DNA of 56,856 bases from Zoogloea sp. (lineage in GTDB: Bacteria > Pseudomonadota > Gammaproteobacteria > Burkholderiales > Rhodocyclaceae): positions 1 to 56,856 of the forward strand of contig JAKLLO010000007.1 of the NCBI GenBank assembly GCA_023150095.1, read 5' to 3'. Both the position numbers and the translations under genes were made by a program. The notes beneath the pieces are model-generated. The model made no database searches. It was not told the origin of the DNA and saw nothing but the letters and a program-made list of their open reading frames with translations. Each line of letters opens with the position of its first letter. The first letter of the stretch is position 1. Of the stretch, positions 1 to 10,645 are shown one piece after another.

Positions 1-255
1 GGCCTGCTGGCCGAGCGGCGCAAGGCACGGGGGCTCAAGCTCAACTACCCGGAGGCGGTGGCCTACATCAGCGCCGCCATCCTCGAGGGCGCCCGCGACG
101 GCCGCACCGTGGCCGACCTGATGAACTACGGCACCACGCTGCTCACCCGCGCCGACGTGATGGACGGCGTGCCCGAGATGATCCCCGAGATCCAGGTGGA
201 AGCCACCTTTCCGGACGGCACCAAGCTGGTCACCGTCCATCAACCGATCGTCTGA
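1..255 (+). CDS. ureA: Urease subunit gamma (5' truncated)
   Basis: This is the smallest structural subunit of nickel urease, which with UreB and UreC hydrolyses urea to ammonia and carbamate in the cytoplasm. The reading frame is open from base 1 and 84 residues are visible; the family is about 100 residues, so only some 16 N-terminal residues are missing off the left edge. The visible part carries the typical run from [11 protein letters not shown] through [13 protein letters not shown] to the ending VHQPIV. ureB starts 9 nt after the stop, with a GAGGAG ribosome site overlapping the stop codon, so translation is probably coupled. ureD is absent here and probably lies upstream, as in many Proteobacteria. 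Confidence 0.97.
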   Translation, partial: GLLAERRKARGLKLNYPEAVAYISAAILEGARDGRTVADLMNYGTTLLTRADVMDGVPEMIPEIQVEATFPDGTKLVTVHQPIV

Positions 256-264
256 GGAGCAACC

Positions 265-570
265 ATGATCCCCGGTGAAATCGAAACCCTTGAGGGCGAG
301 CTGGAACTCAACGTCGGCCGCGCCACCCAGACCCTCGTCGTCGCCAATACCGGCGACCGCCCGATCCAGGTGGGCTCCCACTACCACTTTGCCGAGACCA
401 ACGCCGCGCTCAGTTTCGACCGCGCCGCGGCCCGGGGCTACCGCCTCAACATCGCCGCCGGCACCGCCGTGCGCTTCGAGCCCGGCCAGACCCGCACCGT
501 CGAGCTCGTCGCCCTGGCTGGCGACCGCAAGGTGTTCGGCTTCAACGGCCAGGTGATGGGGGCGCTATGA
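265..570 (+). CDS. ureB: Urease subunit beta
   Basis: This 101-residue protein is the beta subunit of the urease trimer. Family features are the start MIPGEIE, the segment [19 protein letters not shown] near residues 50-65 and the end [10 protein letters not shown]. Its length equals the normal bacterial UreB. The ATG follows a GAGGAG ribosome site. The gap to ureC is unusually long for a urease operon (216 nt) and is filled by an inverted pair of REP-like palindromes. Confidence 0.98.
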   Translation: MIPGEIETLEGELELNVGRATQTLVVANTGDRPIQVGSHYHFAETNAALSFDRAAARGYRLNIAAGTAVRFEPGQTRTVELVALAGDRKVFGFNGQVMGAL

Positions 571-617
571 GCACGCGTTCGAGTGGAGTTTCCTCCGGGG
601 CTTTCGTGGAGCCTTTC

Positions 618-705
618 GTAGGGGCGACTTCAGTCGCCCACCCCCCGTATCCGACTGCTGATTTCGCCGATTCGGGCCGTGGCGGGCGACTGAAGTCGCC
701 CCTAC
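618..705. repeat. REP-like inverted pair, copy 1 (ureB-ureC gap)
   Basis: Two 22-bp units face each other: 618-639 reads GTAGGGGCGACTTCAGTCGC plus CC, and 684-705 is its exact reverse complement. Each unit is itself a palindrome, with arms GGGCGACT and AGTCGCCC around two bases. The same pair occurs at 3391-3477 and 53057-53144. This layout matches REP/BIME-type repeats mobilised by RAYT transposases, although no RAYT gene is in the window. Confidence 0.9.
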
Positions 706-786
706 AGCTGCCCCGGCGAAGATCCAGTCAGGCGTCGGTTCGTGCCTCGGTGTCCCTCATCCCCTTCGGTTTCATGGAGTCCTGAC

Positions 787-2487
<1,701 letters not shown>

Positions 2488-2497
2488 GCACGGCAAG

Positions 2498-2857
2498 ATG
2501 TTCGGCTGGCCACCCCCGCGCGACGATCACGACTGGACGACCGTCTATCCACGTGCCGTGGGCCGGGCGTTTCAGGTGGTGAGCGTCCTGGGGGTGGCGT
2601 TGCTGATTGCAAGCGCCTGGTGGCTCGTGACACACCAGTGCGATCCCGCAAATCGATTCTCGATCCTGATCGGTTGCTTCTGGATCGTGGCGCCGCCGCT
2701 GTTTTTCCTGTTCGAATATTTCTACATCTATCCACGCTGGGGGCGTCCAGACCGGCTTGAGTATTTCAAGATCGGGCAGGAGCTGGCGAGCAAATGCTGG
2801 GCGGCCTCCCTGGTGATCCTTTATGTCTGCGCCACCGGCAAGCTGCCGGGCGCATAG
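2498..2857 (+). CDS. Small membrane protein in the urease operon
   Basis: This 119-residue protein is not recognised. It has about three hydrophobic segments, near residues 28-46, 63-82 and 101-114, so it is probably an inner-membrane protein. It starts 10 nt after the ureC stop and ends 8 nt before ureE, so it is co-transcribed with urease genes. Its position invites a link to urea or nickel passage, but no transporter signature (such as the HupE/UreJ or UreI type) can be seen. The lack of stops in a tight operon gap and the coherent hydrophobicity support a real gene. Confidence 0.7.
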   Translation: MFGWPPPRDDHDWTTVYPRAVGRAFQVVSVLGVALLIASAWWLVTHQCDPANRFSILIGCFWIVAPPLFFLFEYFYIYPRWGRPDRLEYFKIGQELASKCWAASLVILYVCATGKLPGA

Positions 2858-2865
2858 GAATTTTC

Positions 2866-3342
2866 ATGCTGCTGATCGAAACCCTCTACACCGGCGACGC
2901 CGCCCCGACCGCGCGCCTCACCCTCAACTTCGACGCCCGCACCAAGAGCCGCCTGCGCACGCAGCTGGCGGATGGTGAGGAGGTCGGCCTGTTCCTGCCC
3001 CGCGGCACCATCCTGCGCGGCGGCGACCGCCTGCTGGCGGCCGACGGGCGCATCGTTGAGGTCGTCTCGGCGCCCGAAGACCTGATCGAAGCCCGCTGCG
3101 CCGACGCCTTCGCGCTGGCCCGGGCCGCCTACCACCTGGGCAACCGCCACGTGGCGGTGCAGGTGGGGTCGGGCTGGCTGCGCATCCAGGCCGACCACGT
3201 GCTGGAAACCATGCTCACCGGCCTCGGCGCCGAGGTCGCCAGCCTCACCGCGCCCTTCGAGCCCGAAGCCGGCGCCTACGCCCACGGCCATCACCACGCC
3301 GAGCGCGGGGCGACCGAAGCGAAGATCCACCAGTACAAGTGA
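2866..3342 (+). CDS. ureE: Urease accessory protein, nickel metallochaperone
   Basis: UreE delivers nickel to the apo-urease/UreDFG complex. The 158-residue protein begins MLLIETLY; a longer frame starts upstream but the family N-terminus fixes ATG 2866. The C-terminal domain has the conserved metal-binding His in [12 protein letters not shown], near residue 90, and a short histidine cluster HGHHH near the end, much shorter than the His-rich tail of Klebsiella UreE. It lies between the small membrane protein and ureF. Confidence 0.96.
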   Translation: MLLIETLYTGDAAPTARLTLNFDARTKSRLRTQLADGEEVGLFLPRGTILRGGDRLLAADGRIVEVVSAPEDLIEARCADAFALARAAYHLGNRHVAVQVGSGWLRIQADHVLETMLTGLGAEVASLTAPFEPEAGAYAHGHHHAERGATEAKIHQYK

Positions 3343-3390
3343 CGGGCGCCGGCGTGATTCTCGATCGACGCGCGGGCCGCGTCGACACCT

Positions 3391-3477
3391 GTAGGGGCGA
3401 CTTCAGTCGCCCTCCGGTGTCATGTCGTCCGCCGGAGATGGCGCAACGTGTGGAAGGGCGACTGAAGTCGCCCCTAC
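3391..3477. repeat. REP-like inverted pair, copy 2 (ureE-ureF gap)
   Basis: The 22-bp unit at 3391-3412 and its reverse complement at 3456-3477 are identical to the pair at 618-705, with a 43-nt centre. The pair fills the 184-nt gap between ureE and ureF, the second long gap in the operon. Confidence 0.9.
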
Positions 3478-3526
3478 GGGTGTCCCGGGTGTCGCCGGTT
3501 GCATTCGTCCGGGCGAGGGGCGTCGC

Positions 3527-4210
3527 ATGAGTCTCGCCCTGGTCCGCCTCCTGCAGCTCACCAGCCCCACGCTGCCGGTGGGCGCCTACACGTATTCGCA
3601 GGGGCTGGAGTTCGCCATCGATTCGGGCCTCGTCAAGACCGAAGCCCAGGTGGGCGAGTGGATCGCCGATGCCCTCGCCGGCGCGGTGGGTGGCTTCGAG
3701 CTGCCGCTGCTGGCCCGGCTGATGGACGCCTGGGCGGCCGGCGACGACGGCCGGGTGGCTGAGCTCAATGCCCTCTGCCTCGCCAGCCGCGAAACCTCCG
3801 AACTGCGCGCCGAGACCGCCCAGATGGGCTATTCGCTGGTCCGCCTGCTGGTGGATCTGCCGGCTTTTGCCAGCCTGCCCGGCTGGTCGGCGCGGCTGCG
3901 GGCGTTGGAAGATCCCGCCTTTCCGGTGGCCTGGGCCGCGGCGGCGGTGGCCTGGCAGGTCGATCCCGGGCCGGCGATCAGCGGCTACGCCTGGGCGTGG
4001 ATCGAGAACATGGTGATGGCCGCCGTGAAGGCCGTGCCCCTGGGGCAGGCCGCCGGCCAGCGCCTGCTGTCCGATCTGGCTGCCTGGGTGCCAGCCCGCG
4101 TGGCCACTGCGCTGGCGCTGGCGCCGGAAGACTGGTCCAATTTCCAGCCTGGCCTCGCCATCGCCAGCAGCCGCCACGAAACCCAGTATTCGAGACTCTT
4201 CCGCTCCTAA
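3527..4210 (+). CDS. ureF: Urease accessory protein UreF
   Basis: UreF, with UreD and UreG, forms the GTP-driven complex that activates urease. The 227-residue protein shows the family motifs LLQLTSPTLPVGAYTYSQGLE near residues 8-28 and a C-terminal end with SSRHETQYSRLFRS, the usual UreF tail. The start at 3527 is preferred because it matches the family N-terminus and follows a GAGGGG; the 35 upstream in-frame codons run through the repeat pair and are unlikely to be translated. The next gene starts on the base after its stop. Confidence 0.97.
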   Translation: MSLALVRLLQLTSPTLPVGAYTYSQGLEFAIDSGLVKTEAQVGEWIADALAGAVGGFELPLLARLMDAWAAGDDGRVAELNALCLASRETSELRAETAQMGYSLVRLLVDLPAFASLPGWSARLRALEDPAFPVAWAAAAVAWQVDPGPAISGYAWAWIENMVMAAVKAVPLGQAAGQRLLSDLAAWVPARVATALALAPEDWSNFQPGLAIASSRHETQYSRLFRS

Positions 4211-5566
4211 ATGCCCAAAAAAGCCATCGAGAAACCCCCCCGATCCACCCCGAAGGCGCCCACCGACGTGCCGCGCCTTGCCATCGCCTGCCAGGGCGGC
4301 GGCGCCCACACCGCCTTCACGGCCGGCGTGCTCGCCTACCTGTTCCTCTCTTTCGAGCACTTCGCGCGCAAGGGCGAGGGCGGGCGCTGGTTCGACCTGC
4401 TCGGCATGTCGGGCACCTCGGGCGGCGCGATCACTGCGGCGATGGCCTGGAGCGCCGCGCCGGATGGGGCATGGGCCGAAGGCGCCCGTCGGGTGCTGCA
4501 TTATTGGAACCGCAACAAGGCCAGCCTCGACCCCACCGGCAAGCTGCCCCTGTGGTGGAGCGAATACTTCAGCAACGCGGCCAGCCAGTGGCTGATGTCC
4601 TGGCAGGACGCACTGCCCGACGCCTTGCAGGACATGCTGCCGACCCTGAGCTATCCGCCATCCGCGGCGCTGTCCGAGCTGATCCAGGCGCGCATGAAGG
4701 ACGACATGCGCACGGTGGTCGGCTTGCCGGCGGATGCCGAGCGTTTCGGCGGCCGGCCGGGGGTGGATCTGTTCGTGGGCGCGGTGGATGTGGTCAATCC
4801 CGACGGTGAGCCGCAGACCGCCTTCCGCACCTTTCCCGAGCGGATGGAGGAGGGCGTGCGCCTCGACGAGCTGCTTGCCAGCGCCTGCATTCCCGAGCTC
4901 TTCGTCGCCAAGCCGCTGTCGGTCGATGCGGGCGATGGCTCCGGCCGGCGGGAGCAGCGCTTTTTCTGGGACGGCCTGTATTCCCAGAATCCGCCGATCA
5001 ACGATTTCTTCGACGGCCGCACCCGCGACCGCAAGCCTGATCTGCTGTGGGTGGTGCAGATCAACCCTAACCGCTACGAAGGCTCCGACTGCGGCCCCGA
5101 CACGCCCGACGAACAGGCCGACCGGCGCAACGAGCTGTCCGGCAATCTCTCGCTGGGGCAGGAGCTCAGGTCCATCGACCGGGTGAACCGCATCGCCGAA
5201 CAGCTTGGCGCGCTGTCCCATCTGCCGCATGCCCTGGCCGACTACAAGCCGGTGACGGTTTGCTTTATCCGCCTGGGCACTCGCCGCGATGGCCCGCTGG
5301 CGCGCTTTCCACTCAACTATGCCTCCAAGCTCAACCGCGACCCAGACTTCATCGACGCCCTGATCGCCGAAGGTATCCGCGCTGCCCACGAGGCCGCTGC
5401 CCGCGGCGAGCTGGTGGCGCCGCACCGCTGCATGAAGCACAAATGCAAGATCTACTCCGACCCGGACTGGCCCACGCCGGCGAGCCTTGCCAACCTGCTG
5501 GACGACCCCGCGCTGGCCAGCCAGTGGCACCGGCTGGTGAAGGCCTTGCCCCATCCTGCAACCTGA
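4211..5566 (+). CDS. Patatin-like phospholipase inside the urease operon
   Basis: This 451-residue predicted cytosolic serine acyl hydrolase has the patatin pattern: oxyanion loop [10 protein letters not shown] (residues 27-36), nucleophile Ser70 in GTSGG, and the dyad aspartate Asp254 in the DG motif of [11 protein letters not shown]. No signal peptide is seen; the N-terminus is Lys/Pro-rich. The ATG directly follows the ureF stop (zero spacing) and ureG begins 28 nt downstream, so it is embedded in the urease transcript. No role in urease maturation is known for this family; a link to membrane or PHA metabolism, or a chance insertion, are both possible. Confidence 0.88.
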   Translation: MPKKAIEKPPRSTPKAPTDVPRLAIACQGGGAHTAFTAGVLAYLFLSFEHFARKGEGGRWFDLLGMSGTSGGAITAAMAWSAAPDGAWAEGARRVLHYWNRNKASLDPTGKLPLWWSEYFSNAASQWLMSWQDALPDALQDMLPTLSYPPSAALSELIQARMKDDMRTVVGLPADAERFGGRPGVDLFVGAVDVVNPDGEPQTAFRTFPERMEEGVRLDELLASACIPELFVAKPLSVDAGDGSGRREQRFFWDGLYSQNPPINDFFDGRTRDRKPDLLWVVQINPNRYEGSDCGPDTPDEQADRRNELSGNLSLGQELRSIDRVNRIAEQLGALSHLPHALADYKPVTVCFIRLGTRRDGPLARFPLNYASKLNRDPDFIDALIAEGIRAAHEAAARGELVAPHRCMKHKCKIYSDPDWPTPASLANLLDDPALASQWHRLVKALPHPAT

Positions 5567-5594
5567 TCTAACCCCGACAACACCAAGGAAACCC

Positions 5595-6209
<615 letters not shown>

Positions 6210-6332
6210 ACGCGCGCAGCGTCAAAAACGTCACGCTTTTTGCGGTATGCTGCCGGGGCGCCTCATGCCGGCAGCGTTCCGGCCCGGGGGCGCCCTGCGT
6301 CTCAGACCACCAACATGCATAAGGGAACAGCA

Positions 6333-6779
6333 ATGAGCGAACAGAACAACAATTTCGAAGAGTTCTACGGCTACAAGTTCGAGGAACTGTCCGTCGGCCA
6401 GAGCGCCGTCTACGCCCGCACCGTGACCGAAGCCGACATCCTGATGTTTGCCGGTGTCTCCGGTGACTACAACCCGGTGCACATCAACGAAGAACTGGCC
6501 GCTTCCACCATGTTCGGTGGCCGCATCGCCCACGGCATGCTGTCGGCCGGCTTCATCTCCACCGTGCTCGGCACCAAGCTGCCCGGCCCCGGCGCCATCT
6601 ACCTGGCCCAGACCCTGAAGTTCAAGGCCCCGGTGAAGATCGGCGATACCGTCGTGACCCGCTGCACCATCAAGGAACTCGTTCCCGAGAAGCGCAAGGT
6701 CAAGTTCGACACCATCTGCACCGTCCGCGGCAAGCCCGTGGTCGAAGGCGAAGCCGACATCATGGTGCCGGCGCGCTGA
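6333..6779 (+). CDS. phaJ: (R)-specific enoyl-CoA hydratase, MaoC family
   Basis: The 148-residue hot-dog-fold hydratase has the hydratase-2 signature with catalytic Asp and His: FAGVSGDYNPVHINE followed by GRIAHGM. It continues with LPGPGAIYLAQTLKFKAPV, very close to PhaJ proteins that feed beta-oxidation intermediates into polyhydroxyalkanoate synthesis. ATG 6333 is preferred after an AAGGGAAC-like ribosome site, though an ATG at 6315 (MHKGTA) is possible. It is a single gene closed by a strong terminator. The exact acyl-CoA substrate is not known. Confidence 0.8.
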   Translation: MSEQNNNFEEFYGYKFEELSVGQSAVYARTVTEADILMFAGVSGDYNPVHINEELAASTMFGGRIAHGMLSAGFISTVLGTKLPGPGAIYLAQTLKFKAPVKIGDTVVTRCTIKELVPEKRKVKFDTICTVRGKPVVEGEADIMVPAR

Positions 6780-6804
6780 GTCGTTCCCGCTCGGGGTGAC
6801 GCAC

Positions 6805-6828
6805 AAAGGGGCCGCGAGGCCCCTTTTT
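6805..6828 (+). terminator. Rho-independent terminator after the hydratase gene
   Basis: A 9-bp stem (AAAGGGGCC 6805-6813 with GGCCCCTTT 6818-6826) closes a GCGA loop and runs into a T tract. It separates this plus-strand gene from the minus-strand kinase gene and, because of its A/T flanks, may work in both directions. Confidence 0.92.
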
Positions 6829-6843
6829 CATGGGCTGCGCGCG

Positions 6844-8280
6844 TCACGCGCCGGCCGTCGTCGGTGAAACGAGGGGCAGGGTGACGACCACCAGCAGACC
6901 CGACCCCGTTTCGGGTTCGTCCAGGCGGATCTCGCCGCCGTGGGCGAGGACGATCTCCCGCACGATGGACAGGCCCAGGCCGCTGCCGGTGTGGTCGGTG
7001 TTGTCGAGGCGCAGGAAGCGCAGGAACACCCGCTCCCGGTCGGCGGGCGGAATGCCCGGCCCGTTGTCGCGCACGGTGAGGATGCCGGCGGGGGGCGTGC
7101 GGGCCGGGTCTTCGCTCACCTGCACGGTTACCCAGCCGCCCTCCGGCGTGTAGCGCAGGGCGTTGTCCACCAGGTTGGCGATCATCTCCCGCAGCAGCAC
7201 CGGGTGGCCCGAGATCGTCACCGGCCCGGCGCCGTCGCCCTCGAAGCCCAGGTCGATGCGCCGGCGGGCGGCCAGGGGCAGCAGGTCGATCACCACCTCG
7301 CGGGCCACGCCCAGCAGATCCACCGCCTGGTGGGCCTGGGCGAGGCCGTTCACCGGCTCGGCCCGGGATAGCGACAGCAGCTGGTTGGCCAGCCGGATCG
7401 CCCCGCCCAGGCTGTGGTGGAAGGCCTCGACCGCCGGCCGGATCTCGCCGAAGCTGGTCTGGCGCAGGGCGTATTCGGCCTGGGTGTTGAGCACCGCCAG
7501 CGGGGTGCGCAGCTGATGGGCGGCGTCGGCGATGAAGCGCCGGCGGGCCTCGACCATGCCGTTGATGCGCTCCATGTGCTGGTTGATGGCGTCCACCAGC
7601 GGCACCACCTCGGTGGGCACCTCGGCGGTCTCGATGGGCTGCAGGTCGTCCTCGGGCCGGCTGCGGATGGCCTGGCCCAGGTGCTCGATGGGCTTGACCG
7701 CCAGCCGCGTGGCCAGCAGCGCCACGCCCAGGGCCACCACCACCAGCAGTGCCTTGCGGCCGATCTCGCGCAGGAAAAGGCCCTGGACGACTTCATGGCG
7801 GGAATGGGTGGTCTCGCCCAGCACGACCACCACCGGCTTGGGAAACTCGGTGCGGTACAGGGGCTTGAGCATCGCGCCCAGGCGCAGGGCCTGGCCCTTG
7901 TACACGCCGTCGTAGAACACCGCGACGTTGGGCTGCAGGCCTTCGGGCTGGGGCAGGCCGTCGTAGCCGGTGATGGCCGGCTCGCCCGGGTGGCCAACGC
8001 TGTAGAACACCCGGTCGGAGCTGCCTGCCTCGAAGAGCTCGAGGGCGGAGTAGGGGATGTCCACCACCACCTCGCTCTCGGTGGCGTAGATGCGCTCGGC
8101 GATGCCTTTCAGCGAGGCCGACAGGGAGCGGTCGTAGGCCTGGTTGGCGGCGGCCAGGGCGTCCCGGTAGCTGTACCAGCCATCCACCAGCAGCAGCGCC
8201 GACAGCACGCCGATCAGCCAGCCGGCCAGCCCGCGCTTGAGGCTGCGCCGCACCAGGCTGCCGGCGTGTGCCTCGGCCAT
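6844..8280 (-). CDS. Sensor histidine kinase, TctE-like
   Basis: This 478-residue membrane sensor has one membrane segment at about 19-33, a periplasmic sensor of the 2CSK_N/TctE kind (about 35-170), a second membrane segment at 176-195, HAMP, phospho-acceptor His255 in FIADAAHQLRTP, and an ATPase domain with N-box (NLVDNALRYTPEGG), G1 (DNGPGIP) and G2 (GSGLGLSIV). It is encoded directly after its response regulator with a one-base stop/start overlap. TctE-type kinases often control uptake of organic acids; here the neighbouring porin and ABC importer are the likely targets. Confidence 0.9.
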   Translation of the reverse strand: MAEAHAGSLVRRSLKRGLAGWLIGVLSALLLVDGWYSYRDALAAANQAYDRSLSASLKGIAERIYATESEVVVDIPYSALELFEAGSSDRVFYSVGHPGEPAITGYDGLPQPEGLQPNVAVFYDGVYKGQALRLGAMLKPLYRTEFPKPVVVVLGETTHSRHEVVQGLFLREIGRKALLVVVALGVALLATRLAVKPIEHLGQAIRSRPEDDLQPIETAEVPTEVVPLVDAINQHMERINGMVEARRRFIADAAHQLRTPLAVLNTQAEYALRQTSFGEIRPAVEAFHHSLGGAIRLANQLLSLSRAEPVNGLAQAHQAVDLLGVAREVVIDLLPLAARRRIDLGFEGDGAGPVTISGHPVLLREMIANLVDNALRYTPEGGWVTVQVSEDPARTPPAGILTVRDNGPGIPPADRERVFLRFLRLDNTDHTGSGLGLSIVREIVLAHGGEIRLDEPETGSGLLVVVTLPLVSPTTAGA

Positions 8281-8957
8281 CAGGCGGCGGCCTCGCCGCT
8301 GGCGGCGATCAGGTAGCCGAGCCCGCGCACGGTGGTCACCGCCACGCCGCTGCCTTCGAGCTTCTTGCGCAGGCGCGAGACGTAGATCTCGATGGCCTCG
8401 GGGCGGGCGTCCTGTTCCATGCTGAAGACCTTCTCGAACAGCGCGTCCCGCGACACCGGCCGGCCGATGCGGGCGAGCAGGGCTTCGAGCACCGCGAGCT
8501 CCCGCGGGGTGAGCGACAGGGCGGCGCCATCCACGCTCGGCATCCGGGTGACGGTGTCGAAGGCCAGCCGGCCGAGCTGGACCACCGGCGTCTGGCCGGC
8601 AGAGCGGCGCAACAGGGCGCGCAGGCGGGCTTCGAGCTCGCCCAGCTCGAAGGGTTTGGTGAGGTAATCGTCGGCGCCGGCGTTGAGCCCGCCGATGCGC
8701 TCATCCACCGACGCCCGGGCGGTAAACACCAGCACTGGCACCCGCGATCCGCGGGCCCGCAGGCCTTTCAGCACGTCCAGCCCGTCCTTGCCCGGCAGGG
8801 ACAGGTCGAGCAGCACGCCGTCGTATTTGCCGACCCGCAGGTAGTGTTCGGCGTGGTCGCCGCGGTCGGCCACATCCACCGCGTAACCCGCCTGGCGCAA
8901 GGCCTTGGCGACCCATTCGCACAGCTCCGGATGGTCTTCGACCAGCAGGATCTTCAT
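8280..8957 (-). CDS. OmpR-family response regulator, TctD-like
   Basis: This 225-residue DNA-binding regulator has a receiver domain with phospho-acceptor Asp51 (LLDLSLPGKDG) and Lys in TKPFELGEL, followed by a winged helix with the SLTPRELAVLEALL and IYVSRLRKKL segments. ATG 8957 follows a good GGAG. It is divergent from the porin, and the 152-nt gap between them carries a GAAAGC-N5-GAAAGC direct repeat of the 11-bp period normal for this family's binding sites. It pairs with the kinase downstream. Confidence 0.93.
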   Translation of the reverse strand: MKILLVEDHPELCEWVAKALRQAGYAVDVADRGDHAEHYLRVGKYDGVLLDLSLPGKDGLDVLKGLRARGSRVPVLVFTARASVDERIGGLNAGADDYLTKPFELGELEARLRALLRRSAGQTPVVQLGRLAFDTVTRMPSVDGAALSLTPRELAVLEALLARIGRPVSRDALFEKVFSMEQDARPEAIEIYVSRLRKKLEGSGVAVTTVRGLGYLIAASGEAAA

Positions 8958-9022
8958 CGTTGTCTCCTCGTCGCCGGCTTGGGCCGGACTCGTTGGAGGG
9001 CATTGTTCCGCCTGGAAGGGCT

Positions 9023-9039
9023 GAAAGCAAATCGAAAGC
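9023..9039. promoter_or_regulatory. Candidate response-regulator site upstream of the porin
   Basis: Direct repeat GAAAGC at 9023-9028 and again at 9034-9039, an 11-bp period. It lies between the divergent regulator and porin starts. The same GAAAGC-N5-GAAAG arrangement occurs at 10547-10563 before the binding-protein gene. OmpR-type regulators bind such 11-bp direct repeats; the assignment is by pattern and position. Confidence 0.55.
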
Positions 9040-9110
9040 CGATCCTCCTTTAATGCGCCGGGCCCGGCACGACCGGGACTGAAAACCAGCCATCCCCAAA
9101 GGAGGAGACA

Positions 9111-10514
9111 ATGCAACACAAGACCCTGAAGCGCGCGATCCTTGCCGGTTTCGCCCCGCTGGCCCTGGCGGCCGGCGTCGCCCACGCCGCCCCGCTGGAC
9201 GAACTGCGTGCCGAGATCGCCGCCCAGAAGGCTCGCCTCGAACGCCTGGAAGGCATGCTCCAGGCTGCCGCCGATACCGCCACCGCGGCCACCCGCAAGG
9301 CCGAGGAAGCCACCCGCGCCGCCGAGGTCGCCAAGGCCCAGGTGGCGAAGGCCGAAGCCCGGCCGGCCCGGCGTGGCCTGTCGATGCCGGAAGGGCTGGC
9401 GATCTACGGCATCGCCGATGCCGGCGTCGAGGTCGGCGACTACGGCCACGGCACCAAGACCCGCGTGCAGAGCGGCCTGGGTTCGGCCAGCCGGCTCGGT
9501 TTCAAGGGCGCGCGGGAGTTTGGCGACGACCTGTCGGCCTATTTCCAGCTCGAGGCCGGCGTGTCCATCGACAACGGCCAGAACACCGGCCACTCCAGCA
9601 ACGTGAGCAACCCGGGCGCGGGCAGCGCGTCGTCGGCGTCGGTGAACACCACCGGGGTGGCGATCTTCTCGCGCAACACCTTCGTCGGCCTCGCCAGCAA
9701 GACCTACGGCGACCTGCGCTTCGGCCGCGACTACGCCCCGATCTACTCGATCACCAGCGCGTCCGACCCCTTCACCATCGGCGGCGCGACGGCTTTCCGG
9801 CTGTGGTCCAGCGCCGCGGCGAGCCGCCTGGACAACGCGGTGTTCTACTCGACACCGACCATCCGTGGCTTTCAGGGCAAGCTTGCCTACAGCGCCGGCA
9901 TGGAGAACAACAGCCGCGCCGATGTGGGCGTGACCGGCGGCGCGGGCAGCAACAGCAGCACCGGCCCCGAGGGCGAGGGCAAGGGTTACAGCGCCAGCCT
10001 CACCTACGGCGACGGCCCGCTGTTCGTGGGCGCCGGCTACCTGTCGTACCTGAAGATGGGCACCGTCGCCGCGCCGGCCACCGACAACGTGCGCCGCACG
10101 GCCTGGAACCTCGCCGCCACCTACGACCTGAAGTTCGCCAAGCTGTACGCCCAGTACCTCCACGGCGAGGACACCCAGGACGGCGCCGCCACCTATCGCA
10201 GCCTCGACCGCAACGTGTGGTGGCTGGGCGCGTCGCTGCCGCTCTTCGACCGCCACACCCTGCGCGCCGTGTATGGCCACCTGGACGACCGCCTCGCCAC
10301 CAACCGCGATTCGGATCACTTCGGCCTCGGCTACGAATACGCACTCGACAAGCAGACCGACGTCTATGCCTACTACGCCCAGGTGAGCAACAAGAACGGC
10401 GGCCAGAACTCCCTGTGCGCCGGCGGCACCTGCCAGGGCTACGACAAGGATTCCGGCCTGCCGGCCAACTACACGCCCAAGTCGCTGATGCTGGGCGCCC
10501 GCTACCGCTTCTGA
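9111..10514 (+). CDS. Outer-membrane porin with N-terminal coiled coil
   Basis: This 467-residue beta-barrel porin of the Gram-negative trimeric type has a signal peptide cut after AGVAHA (about residue 26), an Ala/Glu/Lys-rich heptad coiled coil at about 30-85, then the barrel beginning with LAIYGIADAGVEVGDYG and ending with the terminal aromatic GARYRF. The extra coiled coil before the barrel probably anchors or trimerises it. It is preceded by a GGAGGAG ribosome site and followed by an ABC importer, so it likely gives that importer's substrate passage through the outer membrane. Confidence 0.88.
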   Translation: MQHKTLKRAILAGFAPLALAAGVAHAAPLDELRAEIAAQKARLERLEGMLQAAADTATAATRKAEEATRAAEVAKAQVAKAEARPARRGLSMPEGLAIYGIADAGVEVGDYGHGTKTRVQSGLGSASRLGFKGAREFGDDLSAYFQLEAGVSIDNGQNTGHSSNVSNPGAGSASSASVNTTGVAIFSRNTFVGLASKTYGDLRFGRDYAPIYSITSASDPFTIGGATAFRLWSSAAASRLDNAVFYSTPTIRGFQGKLAYSAGMENNSRADVGVTGGAGSNSSTGPEGEGKGYSASLTYGDGPLFVGAGYLSYLKMGTVAAPATDNVRRTAWNLAATYDLKFAKLYAQYLHGEDTQDGAATYRSLDRNVWWLGASLPLFDRHTLRAVYGHLDDRLATNRDSDHFGLGYEYALDKQTDVYAYYAQVSNKNGGQNSLCAGGTCQGYDKDSGLPANYTPKSLMLGARYRF

Positions 10515-10536
10515 TCCCGCAGGGCCGGCCGCGATC

Positions 10537-10563
10537 GAATGGCATCGAAAGCGGATCGAAAGG
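10537..10563 (+). promoter_or_regulatory. Candidate response-regulator site upstream of the ABC importer
   Basis: GAAAGC at 10547-10552 and GAAAGG at 10558-10563 repeat with 11-bp spacing, and a weaker GAATGG at 10537-10542 may be a third half-site. The pattern matches the site at 9023-9039. It sits about 80-110 nt before the binding-protein ATG, so the importer probably has its own promoter controlled by the adjacent two-component system. Confidence 0.55.
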
Positions 10564-10645
10564 CTGGCCCGATAGCATGAGACCCACGATGCCCGCTTCC
10601 CAGCAGGCATGAATGGCAAAAAACGATTCCAATAAAGGAGACACC

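Noticed and set aside
567..785. Small plus-strand frame between ureB and ureC
   Set aside because: It is mostly made of the REP-like pair and has no ribosome site or hydrophobic or domain pattern.
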